NCBI RefSeq assembly: GCF_024834065.1
Contig: NZ_JANUYA010000002.1
Location: 62,001 to 126,000 of the forward strand
DNA from: Mycoplasma sp. CSL7475-4
GTDB taxonomy: Bacteria; Bacillota_I; Bacilli_A; Mycoplasmatales; Metamycoplasmataceae
Direction of reading: 5' to 3'
Length of the DNA stretch: 64,000 nucleotides
Shown: piece by piece, positions 10,442 through 22,664 of the stretch
Position numbering within the stretch: position 1 is the stretch's first letter
Layout of the letters: every line of letters begins with the position of its first letter
The notes under the pieces: generated by a model
Databases searched by the model: none
Seen by the model: the letters and a program-made list of their open reading frames with translations, nothing else
Told to the model about the DNA's origin: nothing
Position numbers and translations under genes: made by a program

Positions 10442-11110
10442 ATGAAAATAAATAATGAAATTTTTAAAAGTATAGTTATTAAATATTTTAATTTTTTAAT
10501 CAAAACATCTACGATCGACATTTTGCGTTGGCCCAGTGCGATCAACAAATATCGAATACGAATAATAGTGTATTGATCAAAAGAATTTTTCTTCCATAGT
10601 CTTGGCTTAAAGCGTAAATTTTTAGGTTTAAATAAAGATTACAATATCTACAATTTTTTCTATGAAATTACTCATAATATTAAAGATTTTGACTGAATTT
10701 GTGCCAAATTGCCAAGGAAATACCGTGATAATTTTTTTAAAAAAGTAAAAGCTATTTTATTCTTTTTAACCAAATTAGAAAGCACGAATATTTTTGATTG
10801 ATTTAAGTTCAAACCTTTAAAAAATGAAGATGGAACATATAATCACAGTGAATGTATATTGATAGGTGATTGAGGAAATTCATATCAAATAATTCTCTCG
10901 TGCAAAATCGGTAATAAATATCATCTTGATATCAGTAAGCACCGCTCAATTTATTGAAACCAAATGCGCAATACAATTAACATAGTTGTTATACCTATTT
11001 CAATTAAATTAGCAAGAAAAAATAAGGTTAACTCAATGAATTTATTCAAAATTAATTGATGTTTTAGAAATTTAAAGCAAAATAAAAAACGAGCAACGAG
11101 TGCTCGTTAA
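10442..11110 (+). CDS. Unrecognised 222-residue protein
   Basis: An open frame of 669 bases with seven in-frame TGA (Trp) codons and no TAA/TAG, hence easily missed with the standard code. The protein is basic and aromatic-rich (segments LRWPSAINKYRIRIIVYW, FDWICAKLPRKYRDNFFKK, ECILIGDWGNSYQIILSCK). I recognise no domain, signal peptide or convincing membrane span. The start ATG at 10442 has no clear ribosome site. The last codons lie inside the hairpin terminator shared with gap, which converges on it. It could be a mycoplasma-specific gene or an intact remnant of a mobile gene. Confidence 0.55.
11089..11107. terminator. Bidirectional terminator between the 222-residue gene and gap
   Basis: Stem acgagca / tgctcgt, loop acgag, preceded by A6 (U6 for leftward gap RNA). 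Confidence 0.8.
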
Positions 11111-11118
11111 TTACTTGA

Positions 11119-12123
<1,005 letters not shown>

Positions 12124-12285
12124 TTTGCCTCCTAAAATTTAGTAATTTTATATACATAATTTTACATTTAGCAAGGTAATTTATTTTTGTTTATGTCATA
12201 AATATGGAATAAATCTAAGAAACGATTCCACAAATTAGCCGCTTTGTTTAAGTTTTAAGCAAAATTGATAAAGTATTAAATAAAA

Positions 12286-12302
12286 AATCCCATGAAGGGA
12301 TT
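12286..12302 (-). terminator. Terminator after the cytidylyltransferase-aminotransferase gene
   Basis: Stem aatccc / gggatt with A6 on the left (U run in leftward RNA), four bases beyond the stop codon. Confidence 0.75.
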
Positions 12303-12306
12303 ATAA

Positions 12307-14118
12307 TTATTTGATTTTTGCTAATTCTATATTTTCTTTGATAGCGTCTACTAGTAATCTAGCCTTAGGCATATCTATAACATTAGGAATACCAATTCTT
12401 ACTTGTGTTTGTTGTCTTCCATTTCGTCCGACTTCAAAATAAATGTTTGATTTGTACTCGATTGTATTTCTTAAAATTTCAGCATTATATCCTTTAGGAG
12501 CATCCATCACTAATAATCCGTGTGTGACATTTTCTCCTTTAACGACATCTCTAAAACCAAGTTCAACTAATTCGTTTCTAATGTAATTGTAAATTAACTC
12601 TTTATCTTTTCTTATAGCTTCGATAGTTTGGTTTTTAATTACTCTAATAGCCGCATTCATCGCAACTAAAATGGCACTCGCTGGTGTATATGGAGTTGAT
12701 TTTTGTTCGTAATAATATTTAACATAAGCCGGAATATCAAAGTAGAATTTAAAATTAGTATTTTGCTTTGCGGCCTCGATTGCTCTTTGTGATAAAACAA
12801 CGCAACTTAAACCAGGCATCAAACAAAACGCTTTACCACTTGTGGCAATTACAGCATCCAAGCCTCATTCATCAAATTTAACATCATCATGTATAAATGA
12901 TGAAACTGTATCAACAATAAATAAAGTATCAGGTGCGTATTTTTTCACAATCTTAGACAATTTCTCAATATCGTGTAAAACACCTGTTGATGTTTCATGA
13001 TGAGTAACAAAAAGTGATTTAAATTTATTGTTTTTCAATACTGACTCAATTTGAGCAAAATCAAATGTTTCACCATCGGCATAGCTAATAGTTGTTAAAG
13101 TATCGGCTACACCCAGTCTTTCTAAAAGAATTCTAAATCTTTTACCAAAATCACCTGCTTCAATTAAAAGTACATTTTCGCCTTTTTGAGCTAAATTAAT
13201 TGAAATAGCTTCCATCGCTCCGGTAGCTGATGAGGTAATAAATAATGGTAAACCGTTTTCAGTTTTGAATAATTCACGAACTAATTTTGTTGTGTCTTCT
13301 AAATAATATTTAAAAAGTTGCGATCTGTGGTGTAAGACACATTGGCTCAATATTTCATTAACTTCGTTGTAATTATTTATTGGTCCAGGTGTAAATAATA
13401 GTGTAGTAGCATGATTACGGTATCTTGAATCTAAATTTTGTAAGTCTTCAAAAGTATCAAGCTCACGCATTTGTACATTAACGATTTCAAGATGTTTGAA
13501 TTTAGACTCAAGAGTTCATAAAAATGTTTCAAAATAGTCTTCACGGTGTGTTTGATAAAAACTATCAATTTTTTGGCGCATTTCATTTGAAGTTGTATTG
13601 TTTAGATACAAAATTCCACTTCAAATGTTTTTCATAAATGAGTCTTGTGTTAAAGAATGATTAATAACATTTTCATTTTTATCTAAATTGTAAGCTCACT
13701 CTGGTTTGTGTTCATATCCTTTTACACTGAAGGCTATTGAAGTATTAGCGTTCGAAATTAAGGGAACAATTTTGCTAAAGACATTCTCATTGAAATATAA
13801 ATCGCCTTCAACATACAAGGTATCGTTAAAAAAGTCTTTTGCATATCACAAACTGCTTATATTATTGGCTGTATCGTATTCAGGGTTTTCTACTAATTTA
13901 ACACCGTATTTATCGATTAAATAGTTGAATTGATCTTTTAAATAACCAACCACTATGGTGATATTTTTAATTCCTGCTTCGTGTAGAAATTTAATATTTC
14001 TTTCAATAATTGGCTCACCGTGTACCTGAACTAGTGGTTTTGGTAAGTATTGAGTTAAAGGTGCCATTCTTGTGCCTTTTCCTGCAGCAAAAATTACAAC
14101 ATTTTTTATTTTTTTCAT
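12307..14118 (-). CDS. Fused nucleotidyltransferase-aminotransferase, PntC-AEPT-like
   Basis: One 603-residue frame joined by five TGA Trp codons. Residues 1-~230 are a sugar/choline-phosphate-type nucleotidyltransferase: FAAGKGTRMAPLT near the start, PKPLV, and a metal-binding Asp106 (VEGDLYF). Residues ~240-603 are a class V PLP aminotransferase resembling 2-aminoethylphosphonate:pyruvate transaminase PhnW: LLFTPGP opening, HHRSQLF, VDTVSSF and the PLP-binding Lys429 (TSGKAFCLMPG). The same domain pair is known from Treponema denticola PntC, which makes CMP-2-aminoethylphosphonate. By analogy it would activate aminoethylphosphonate (or a phospho-amino-alcohol) for attachment to lipids or glycans. 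No phosphonate-forming gene (pepM, ppd) is in the window. It follows the glycosyltransferase-like gene by 83 bases, probably in one operon. Confidence 0.82.
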
Positions 14119-14201
14119 ATTTTTTCCTTTGGTTTCATTTTCGACTGATGAAACATTATTTGCAATATAAATTGTGTTTTTATTTTAATCAACCAATATG
14201 T

Positions 14202-15809
14202 TTATTTGTTGGTCTTAAAAATTTCCGCTTGTTTTAAAACAATTTCGTTTCATAAATCATTATTGACCGGGTCGTCAATTTCACTCACGGGCGAAGCGGC
14301 TCTTCAAGCAATTATTTTTTTGCCATCTTGGTCACGAATTGATATACCGGTAAAAATTAAATCACTGGCTGTATTTTTACCGCTTACATCTAAAATGGCT
14401 TTTAGTGCACCAGTGTTCATGTCAACAGTTGCCCATTTTTCGAATCATAATCCCTCTTCGGAACCAAAATCATTAGCATGGTTAGTGGTTAATTCTTCCG
14501 AAGGAATTTGATTGTTTAGCACAGTGATTGAATTTCCTTCTTTTAGAGAAGTATGCAATTCGACTGGCTTACTGAAATCAGTGGTGTGAATTCTGTCTGT
14601 ATATTCAATTTGTTGATTTTTGTTAACAACTTCTTCAATTCACTTATCAATAACTGAGAAATTAGGATGACCTTTGTAATAGATATTGTATGTGTCTTGA
14701 TATTTATCAATAACGTGTGAGAGTGAATCTTTTTCGATTTTAACATCCCCACCAGAACCTAAGAATATGATTTTAGGTTTATCGCCGTGGAGTTTTTGAT
14801 TTTGTTTAACTTTGTCACGTTCAACACGTCAATCTTGTCTTGATATTTCGTAATATTCTTCAGTAAAAGGTATACGTTTTTTGTTAATATCACGGGTTTG
14901 GAAGAATTTATTTTTTATTCTTCAATCTTTGTCAACTGAATATGGGTATATTCTTTTTAACTCTTTATTTTTGAATTTATTAACGCCATTGTGATCCTCA
15001 AAGAAGAAATAAACATTGTCTAAAATTGTAGAAATAGGTATCCAACCTGTTGGACCACTTTCAATATCATCTATATTAATCATTTGGCCTTTTTTATTAA
15101 AATTGTCAATGTCGTTTAAAAATCTTGTTTCATATGAAGAAATAATAGAGCTAGCTTCGTTTAAACAAAGGAATTTTACATTTGTAAACGCTGCTAATTC
15201 TAAGTATTGACGCACATAATTCAATTCAGCTGATGAAACTCATAAATTGATTTTTTTGTCAGGATTAGCAACAATAACATCACGGAGCACTTTGACTAAA
15301 TAATCTTTGTTTGTTCAGAAACGGTTAAAATTATACACACGAGATTTTTTGCTTTTATCATTATTAATTGCGCGTTTGTTATTCAATCAATCTTCAAATT
15401 TATCTTTGTCAACTGACATTCTATTATCGCCATAGACAAATTGTGTAAAATGAACTTCGCCTTTGGCCATCATTGCTAATCTTAACTGATCTCAAAATGG
15501 TTGAATACTAGTTGAAATTCCAAACATATTGATGTCAGCTTGGTCTAATAATGAAGTAACATCGCTATATTCATTAATTAAATTTTCATCGTCAATTTGC
15601 AATGTTTTTTCTGTATCATTTTCAATAAATTTGACTGGACTAAATTTGTACTCAATCGTCTTAATTTGTTTATTTTTGGCAAAATTATCACGATCGTATT
15701 TAGAAACCTTCACTTTATAAATTTTATATGATGTTAAAGATATAGCTGAGGTCAACAGAGCTGTTGAAACTACAATATACGATAACAAATTACGGGTTTT
15801 AATTTTCAT
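14202..15809 (-). CDS. Membrane-anchored GT-B glycosyltransferase-like protein (possibly sialyltransferase-type)
   Basis: A 535-residue protein. Residues ~8-30 are a hydrophobic anchor without a lipobox Cys, so the body should be extracytoplasmic or tethered. The rest has the look of a two-domain GT-B enzyme: KKINLWVSSAELNYVRQYL in the first half, and KIIFLGSGG followed by IYYKGHP with His381-Pro382 in the second half. A KGHP motif is typical of GT80/GT52 sialyl- and polysialyltransferases, which use CMP-activated donors. This is weak homology read by eye. Its neighbour encodes a cytidylyltransferase fusion, which would supply a CMP-activated donor. The start at 15809 has a weak upstream ribosome site. 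Confidence 0.5.
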
Positions 15810-15913
15810 TTTTTATCCTTTATATATCCAATATTAAGTATATTTTAATATAAAAAATGTTAAAGTTATAATATTTAATGTCCAGTTGAATTGATGTTAA
15901 ATTGTAAAAATAG

Positions 15914-15939
15914 AAAAAAGTGTCACGAGACACTTTTTT
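15914..15939 (-). terminator. Terminator of the phosphoketolase gene
   Basis: Stem aaaaaagtgtc / gacactttttt, loop acga, directly beyond the stop codon. Confidence 0.85.
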
Positions 15940-15941
15940 TA

Positions 15942-18317
15942 TTATTTAATTCCTTCTCATTTTCAGTTTTTAACTTCGTCGATATCAGTACCAGTTTCTC
16001 TAATGTAGTTTGTGTGGTATTCAAGTTTTTCATTCATTTCATCAATAAATGATTGAGCTTTTTCACCATAAACTGCTTTAGCAGCGGTAATTGACATGTG
16101 GAATCTATCCATGTGTGATAATTGACGAATGTCAAATGATGTAGTAATATCTCCGTGTTCACGGTAACCGTGTGCGTGTAGATTTCTGTTTTGTCTTGTG
16201 AAGAAGATATCTCTTAAAAGACTTTCGTAACCGTGGAAGGCGAATAAGATTGGTTTATCAGTTGTAAATACTGAATTGAATTCTTCGTCGCTTAAACCAC
16301 GATGATCGACAGATGGGTGTCTTAATTTTAAGATTTCAACAACGTTAACGAATCTAATTTTTAATGATGGGAATTGTTTGTTTAAAATCGAAATAGCAGC
16401 TAGAGCTTCAATTGTTGATTCGGTACCTGAAGCAGCAACAACTAAATCAGGAGTTTGGTCGATTGAAACATTTGATGCTCAATCAATTACTTTGTATCCT
16501 TTTTCAACTAATTCTTCTGCTTCGGCAACACTAAAGAATTGTTCTCTTGGTTGTTTTGAAGCAACGATTAGGTTAATAACACTTTTTTCAGCAAACGCTT
16601 TTGCTGAAACAGCTAATAATGTGTTAGTATCCGCTGGTAAGTATTCTCTAACCACCTCTGAGTTTTTATCTGCTAAGTGTCCTAACATACCTGGATCTTG
16701 GTGTGTATAACCGTTGTGGTCTTGTTGGAATGCGTTAGATGTAGCAATTAAGTTTAGTGATGGAATTTGTTTTCTTCAGAATAGTGGTTTGCATTTGTTG
16801 ATTCATTTTAGGTGTTGTGTAACCATTGAGTCAACAACTCTTAAGAATGCTTCGTATGAAGCAAAGACACCGTGACGTCCTGTCAATACATAACCTTCTA
16901 AGAAACCTTCGGCTTGGTGTTCTGATAATTGAGAGTCGATAACTCTACCAGCTGGTGCCATAAATTCATCTAATTCAGTGTTGATTGTGTCTAATCATTG
17001 ACGATTTGTGTTTTTTAATACATCAAAAAGTCTATTTGATTTAGTTTCATCTGGTCCGAAAATTCTAAAGTTAGTTGGGTTTAATTTTATAAGTTCAGCA
17101 TAATAAGTTGATAAATTAACCATGTCTTGTGAAATTACACTACCAGGTTTATCAAATTTTAAAGCAAAATCTTTTCAATTACCTAATTTTAAGTTTTGTG
17201 GGTCAATTCCTCCATTTGTAGCAGGATTCATTGCCATTCTTTTGTCACCTTCAGGAGCAATATAAAATTCAGGTTTTAATCTTGCGTTTTCATCAAATAA
17301 TTCTGATGGTTTATATGATTCCATTCAGTCAATTAAATCTTGAATGTGTTTTGGATCTTCGGCTTTAACAGGAATTGGAACTTGGTGTGCTCTGAAGCTT
17401 CCTTCAATTTGGTTACCAGCAAATTTTGATGGACCTGTTCATCCTTTTGGTGATCTAAAAATAATCATTGGTCATTGAGGTCTTTTTTGTTGTTGTTCGC
17501 CTTTTTTAGCCGCTTCAGCTTTAATAGCCATTATTTTTTCAATAGCATAGTCTAGTTTGTCAGCCATTTCATGGTGATAGTCGGCAACTTTTTCCACCTC
17601 AACAAAGATTGGTTCTCAGCCAAAACCTTCAAATAATTTAGTTAGTTCCTCGTTTGATCTACGAGCGAAAATTGTAGGGTTAGAAATTTTACCACCGTTT
17701 AAGTGTAAAATTGGCAATACAGCACCATCGTTTTTAGGGTTAATAAAAGTGTTTGATAATCATCCAGCCATTAAAGGACCAGTTTCAGCTTCACCATCTC
17801 CAATAACTGCAGCAGCTATTAATGAAGGATTATCTAAAATAGCACCTGTTGCGTGTGAAAGTGAGTAACCTAATTCACCCCCTTCGTGTAATGAACCTGG
17901 TGTTTCAGGCGCTGCGTGTGAAGCAGTACCACCCGGGAATGAGAAAATTTTAAATAAATGTTTCATTCCTTCTTCATCTTGTGTGATGTGTGGGAATAAT
18001 TCAGTGTATGAACCATCCAAGTATGAGTTAGCAACCATAACTTGTCCACCGTGTCCAGGACCTTCAATATAAAACATATTTAAGTCATATTTGTTTATTA
18101 CTCTGTTTAGGTGAGCATATACAAAGTTTTGTCCAGGGATTGTTCCTCAGTGACCGATTGGGTAAATTTTTAAATCTTCGGGTTTAAGGCCATTTTTCAT
18201 TAATGGATTATTTTTTAAATACATTTGACCTACAGCAATATAGTTAGCAGCTCTTCATCATGCATCGACTTTTGCTAAATATTCTTTAGAATCAAAATTG
18301 ATATTTTTCTTTTGCAT
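15942..18317 (-). CDS. xfp: Phosphoketolase (xylulose-5-phosphate/fructose-6-phosphate type)
   Basis: A 791-residue thiamine-diphosphate enzyme that cleaves xylulose-5-phosphate to acetyl phosphate and glyceraldehyde-3-phosphate, linking pentose use to ATP formation. It shows [12 protein letters not shown] near the N-terminus, IEGPGHGGQ and the TPP-binding motif GDGEAETGP. Length fits the family. It contains many TGA Trp codons. The start at 18317 follows AAGGAG. The product feeds gap, and ldh lies just upstream on the same strand. Confidence 0.95.
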
Positions 18318-18491
18318 TGTTTTACTCCTTATATTATTTATTTCTTTTTAAATTATAGTAAATATAATTATTTTTATCATTTTAATTGTAGATAAAATAC
18401 TTAGTTTATGGAATCATTAGCATATCAAAAAAAAGATAGCTTATCTTACAAATTTTAAAAATAAAAGAAATCTATTTTTCTAGTTAATAAG

Positions 18492-18513
18492 AAAAATGCC
18501 TTGCGGCATTTTT
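18492..18513 (-). terminator. Terminator of ldh
   Basis: Stem aaaaatgcc / ggcattttt, loop ttgc, 12 bases after the stop. Confidence 0.85.
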
Positions 18514-18525
18514 TTATTAAATTTA

Positions 18526-19488
18526 TTATTTGAAAATGTGTTTTACACCAATTTGACCTAGTGTATCATTGTGAACTTTTGCAAATCCTTCTGAGAATTT
18601 GTCAAATTTTTCTCATTCTTCTGGTGTTAGAGACATTTTTTCAGGTAAGTATTCATATCCATTTTCACCAACGATTACTGGAATTGAGAAATAAATTCCT
18701 GGGTGTTTGAATGTGTCAGGTAATTTAACACCGATTGTCATGATTTTTCTTTTGTTATTTAAAACAGCTGAAGTGATTTCGTATAGTGATGTACCAATTC
18801 CGAATTGTGTGTTTCCTTTACGTGAGAAGATTTCGAATGCTTCTTTTTTACTGTCTTCGTAAAGTTTTTGTTTAACTTCTTCAGTAAATTGTGGTAAGTC
18901 TTTAATTAATGTTTCACCAATTTTAGCGTTCGATCAAACAGCCATTGCTGATGCACCGTGTTCTGCAATCATTGAAATTTCAATTGAATCTGCTTCTACA
19001 TTGTATCTGTGAGAAATTAATTTTTTCAATCTAGCACCGTCTAAAATAGTACCTGCTGAAATAACTTTGTTTGCTGGAAGACCTGATGCGTAGTGGAATA
19101 CAGCTGCCATAACATCACATGGGTTAGCAGCAACAATTACCACACCTTTAAAGCCTTTTTCTTTTAAAACAGATCCGAATGAATCCATTAATTTTGCGTT
19201 AGCACCCGCTAAAGCAAGACGATCTGAGAAATCTTTATTTGCAGGAATTGAAGCACATACAACAACAATATCAGCATCTGCTGCGTGATCTTCTAATGTT
19301 CCTACTTTAAATGTTGAACCATTTCTTGGTAAGATTGATACCATGTCAGAAAAGTCTTTAGCATGTGCAAAAGCTATGTCTTCATTTCTGTCCACAAATA
19401 TTCATTGAGCTTCTAAGCCTCTGGCAACAGCAATATTTACATATGTAAATCCTACATTACCTAGTCCGATAACAATAATTTTTTTCAT
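18526..19488 (-). CDS. ldh: L-lactate dehydrogenase (divergent LDH/MDH family member)
   Basis: A 320-residue NAD-dependent 2-hydroxyacid dehydrogenase. The Rossmann motif GLGNVGFTYV, AANPCDV, ILDGARLK (substrate Arg) and AEHG (catalytic His) place it in the lactate/malate dehydrogenase family. The substrate loop reads CASIPANKDFSDR instead of the usual form with QKPGETR, so the usual Gln that selects pyruvate is not obvious. The lactate assignment follows from its place beside phosphoketolase and from mycoplasma fermentation; malate or another 2-oxoacid is possible. The start at 19488 follows GAGGGATAT. Confidence 0.8.
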
Positions 19489-19580
19489 ATATCCCTCTTT
19501 TTTTATTTTGAATTTTTAGTTTGTTATAAACTAATACAATTATAAATTTTTTTAAAAAAATAAAAACTATTTTCAAAAAA

Positions 19581-19596
19581 ATGGAATGAATTCCAT
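19581..19596. promoter_or_regulatory. 7-bp-arm inverted repeat between ldh and the helicase gene
   Basis: atggaat-ga-attccat, arms perfect. It lies about 93 bases upstream of ldh and 150 upstream of the divergent helicase gene. It could be an operator; no regulator is identified. Confidence 0.35.
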
Positions 19597-19748
19597 ATAA
19601 ATTTAACTTATGCTTTATAAAATGAAAATTCATATTAATTATTAATCTTAAACTTAAAATAGAGGAAAATTTATTCATTTTAAAACTATTTCGCCATAAC
19701 TTTTAATTGAGCTTACATTAATATTAATATTTGTATTAAAATTAAGTA

Positions 19749-22463
19749 ATGAAAAATAATCTCGACAATTTTTTAGATAAAAAAAATACCAATTTCTTTA
19801 CAGAAGAGCAACAAAAAATAATCGATTATTCACAAACTAATAATATTGTGGTCGATGCTATTCCCGGTTCTGGTAAAACAACAACTATAATCGGAATAGT
19901 TAAAAATAATATGGATAAAAGAATCCTAATATTGACTTATAACACAAGATTAATGGAGAACACACGGGTAAAAATTAATAAAATTAGACAAAGAAATCAA
20001 CAAAATTATTGAGAAATTAGAACATTTCACTCATTCGCTGCCTCATATTGAGCAATGTCGTGTCGTGACGATGGCGAATTACAAAAAATATTTGACCATG
20101 ATGGTAATACTGTAAAAAACATTGATTTTGATTTAATCATAATCGATGAAGCCCAAGATTTAACACCGTTGCTTTGAAAATTAACACAGGCAATATTGTC
20201 TAATAACATTAATAATAAAAAATGTCAATATGTGTTTTTTGGCGATAAAAATCAGACAATATACCAACATAACGGGTCAACTCCATATTACTTTTTGAAT
20301 GTTGATAAACTTATAAATAATAATATTGAATGAAAGCATTTATCACTAACGAATAGTTTTCGTGTTAAAAAATCTGTGTGAGATTTCTTCAAGATAAATG
20401 ATTTAAGCGAATTTAATGGAACAAGTTACGCAGACAAAACCGGAAATCTTGAAATACACGTAACCGATGATGATTTCATTGATTATACTTGCAACATTAT
20501 TGAAGAAAAAATCAGTAGTTATGGTATTGAAAACGTTTTTGTGCTTTCACCAATCGTAAACAATTCGCACTCTGATATTTCATTAATAAAAATAGCCAAT
20601 GAAATTAATTTAAGAGGTTATGAAACATTTTACCCTAAACCTAATTCAGTCGGAATAAGTGAAAACCAAGAAAAAAATAAGTTGGTTTTTGCCAGTGTTC
20701 ACCAGTCAAAAGGACGCGAAAAAAAATGCGTAATTCTTTATAATTTCAATAAAATTACTGAAGATATTTTCAATGAAAATACTCATGAACTAGCAAGAAA
20801 TCTATATTATGTCGCAATGACAAGAGCTAGTGAAGATTTGATTGTAATCAATGTAAAAACAAAGGAATACGGCCAAGTATTCCCTTCCTTCATTGAAGTT
20901 AATAACTTCTATGATAAAGCATATTTCCATAGCGTTTGAAACAAAAATACAATGAGAAATTTGAATTCAAAAAACAATATCGAATTTTCGCGTGATTATA
21001 GAGTTACAGACTTAGTCAAAAAAATATCATATAAAACAAAAAATGACCTATCAAAAGTCATTAGTAAACTTTGGTTATCCTATCCAGAAAAGATAATCAA
21101 TATCAAGGATAATATTGAAATCAAGGATAAGCAGCAAAGTTACAATGTTTCAACTATTAATTCAATATATTCAAAAATATTGTATTCCTTGCATTTCGAA
21201 AAAGGTCAAATTAGTGAAAAAATAAATTATTTTATTAAAAAATTCAGTAGTAAAGACTATGAATTCAAAAATAAAATTAATAAACAATTAAAAATTGCGA
21301 GCACTCTTAGTGACAAAGAATATTGTTTAACAATGGCGATGATTTTTGATGCTTTATTAAGCCATAGTTTAATCGGTATCAATTCAATCCCGATTGATGA
21401 GAGAAAATGAATAAACAATGAAAATTACAATCTTATTTTAGATAGACTAACAAACATACAAAACGAAGGCTCAAAGCTTTGGTATGACATAAATTATTCT
21501 GACATTGAAGGAATTGTTGATTTAATTGATTACGAAAGTGAGATTATGTATTGAATTAAATTCAATGATCGCTTAAGCGATAATGATATTTACGAACTGG
21601 TAATCAATGTTGCACTATTGTATTTAGAAGCCCAAGAAGATAAAAAAATGAATAATTTGCTCGAAAACTTTAGATTTGTCTTATTTAATATTCGCAATAA
21701 TTCAAAACTCGAAATTGAAATAAACGACACTAATGAGTTAAAAAAGATAGTTTCAAATGCAATCGACAACATAGATAATAACATTCCAGATATTGATGTT
21801 CATTATTCGAAGGTTGAATTATCTCAAATTAATAAAATTTTAATAGATTACGAAACAGTCAAATTAGGAATTAGGGAAGCACACGGTTTGAAATCAAAAG
21901 ATAAATTTGTGTTCTTTGATTTTGAAACAAGCAGTTTAACAGGCTATGTTTGTCAAATAGGAATGGTAATTGTCGAAAACAACAAAATCTCTAGTTCGGT
22001 AGATCAATTAATTAATCCGCTCGTCCCAATTGATTATGCCGCCACACTGCAACACCATATCAGTGATGAAATGGTTGAAAATGCCCCAAGTTTCAGTAAA
22101 TATTGAGACAATATTAAACATTATTTTAACGGCGAGTATTTATTAATTGCTCACAATATTGCATTTGATATCAATGTTTTAAAGCGTGAACTGATTAGAT
22201 CGAATATTTCGTTGAGTGATGATTTATACTATTTTTGCAGTAGACATGGGCTAAAAAAATACAATGAAAAGTATAAAAAAATTGAGCGTTTAAATTTTAT
22301 TGCCTACGATTTAGGTATAGATTTTCAACATCACAATGCTTATCACGATGCCAAAACAATTTTTGATATCTTTTCTCATCTTGAAAAAAACTTTAAAAAC
22401 GTAATTCAAAAATCAATTGATAATGGCTATAGAGGCCATAAATTCAAAATCAAAAAAAATTAG
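19749..22463 (+). CDS. UvrD/Rep-like SF1 helicase fused to a DEDDh 3'-5' exonuclease
   Basis: A single 904-residue frame with nine or more TGA Trp codons. The N-terminal half is an SF1A helicase: Walker A AIPGSGKT (37-44), motif II DEAQ (133-136), motif III FFGDKNQTIY, motif V HQSKG (318-322) and motif VI YVAMTRA (354-360). A central region (~400-690) has a GIVDLID...YWIKF stretch that might be a degenerate PD-(D/E)xK fold. The C-terminus is a DnaQ/PolC-type exonuclease: FDFET (Asp724, Glu726), HNIAFD (Asp807) and HNAYHD (His862, Asp867), all residues present. It should unwind and degrade DNA. No UvrD-type 1A accessory partner or RecBCD gene is nearby. DNA repair or anti-invader defence are both possible. 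The ATG lacks a clear ribosome site. Confidence 0.9.
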
Positions 22464-22664
22464 GCAATTTATTTTCAGTTCAAACAATGACGCTAAGTTA
22501 AAAAATCTAATTTAATTTTAAAATTGATAAAATATTATCTACATTTTGCTTTGCTAAAATGTTTTGTTTTTGATAGAGATTGTAACATGTAAATGTGATA
22601 AAATCTATTTAAAATAAATAGCTCTCAAAGGAAGTTATTAATTGTCAAACAACGAAGGAATAAA
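22464..22664. other. Intergenic spacer upstream of the immunoglobulin-blocking gene
   Basis: AT-rich, no gene seen. A short leader with AAGGAATAAA precedes the next start codon. Confidence 0.4.

Noticed and set aside
13470..13490. Separate aminotransferase gene starting at the ATG near 13470
   Set aside because: The frame continues upstream through TGA (Trp) to the nucleotidyltransferase with no TAA/TAG; no ribosome site lies before that ATG.
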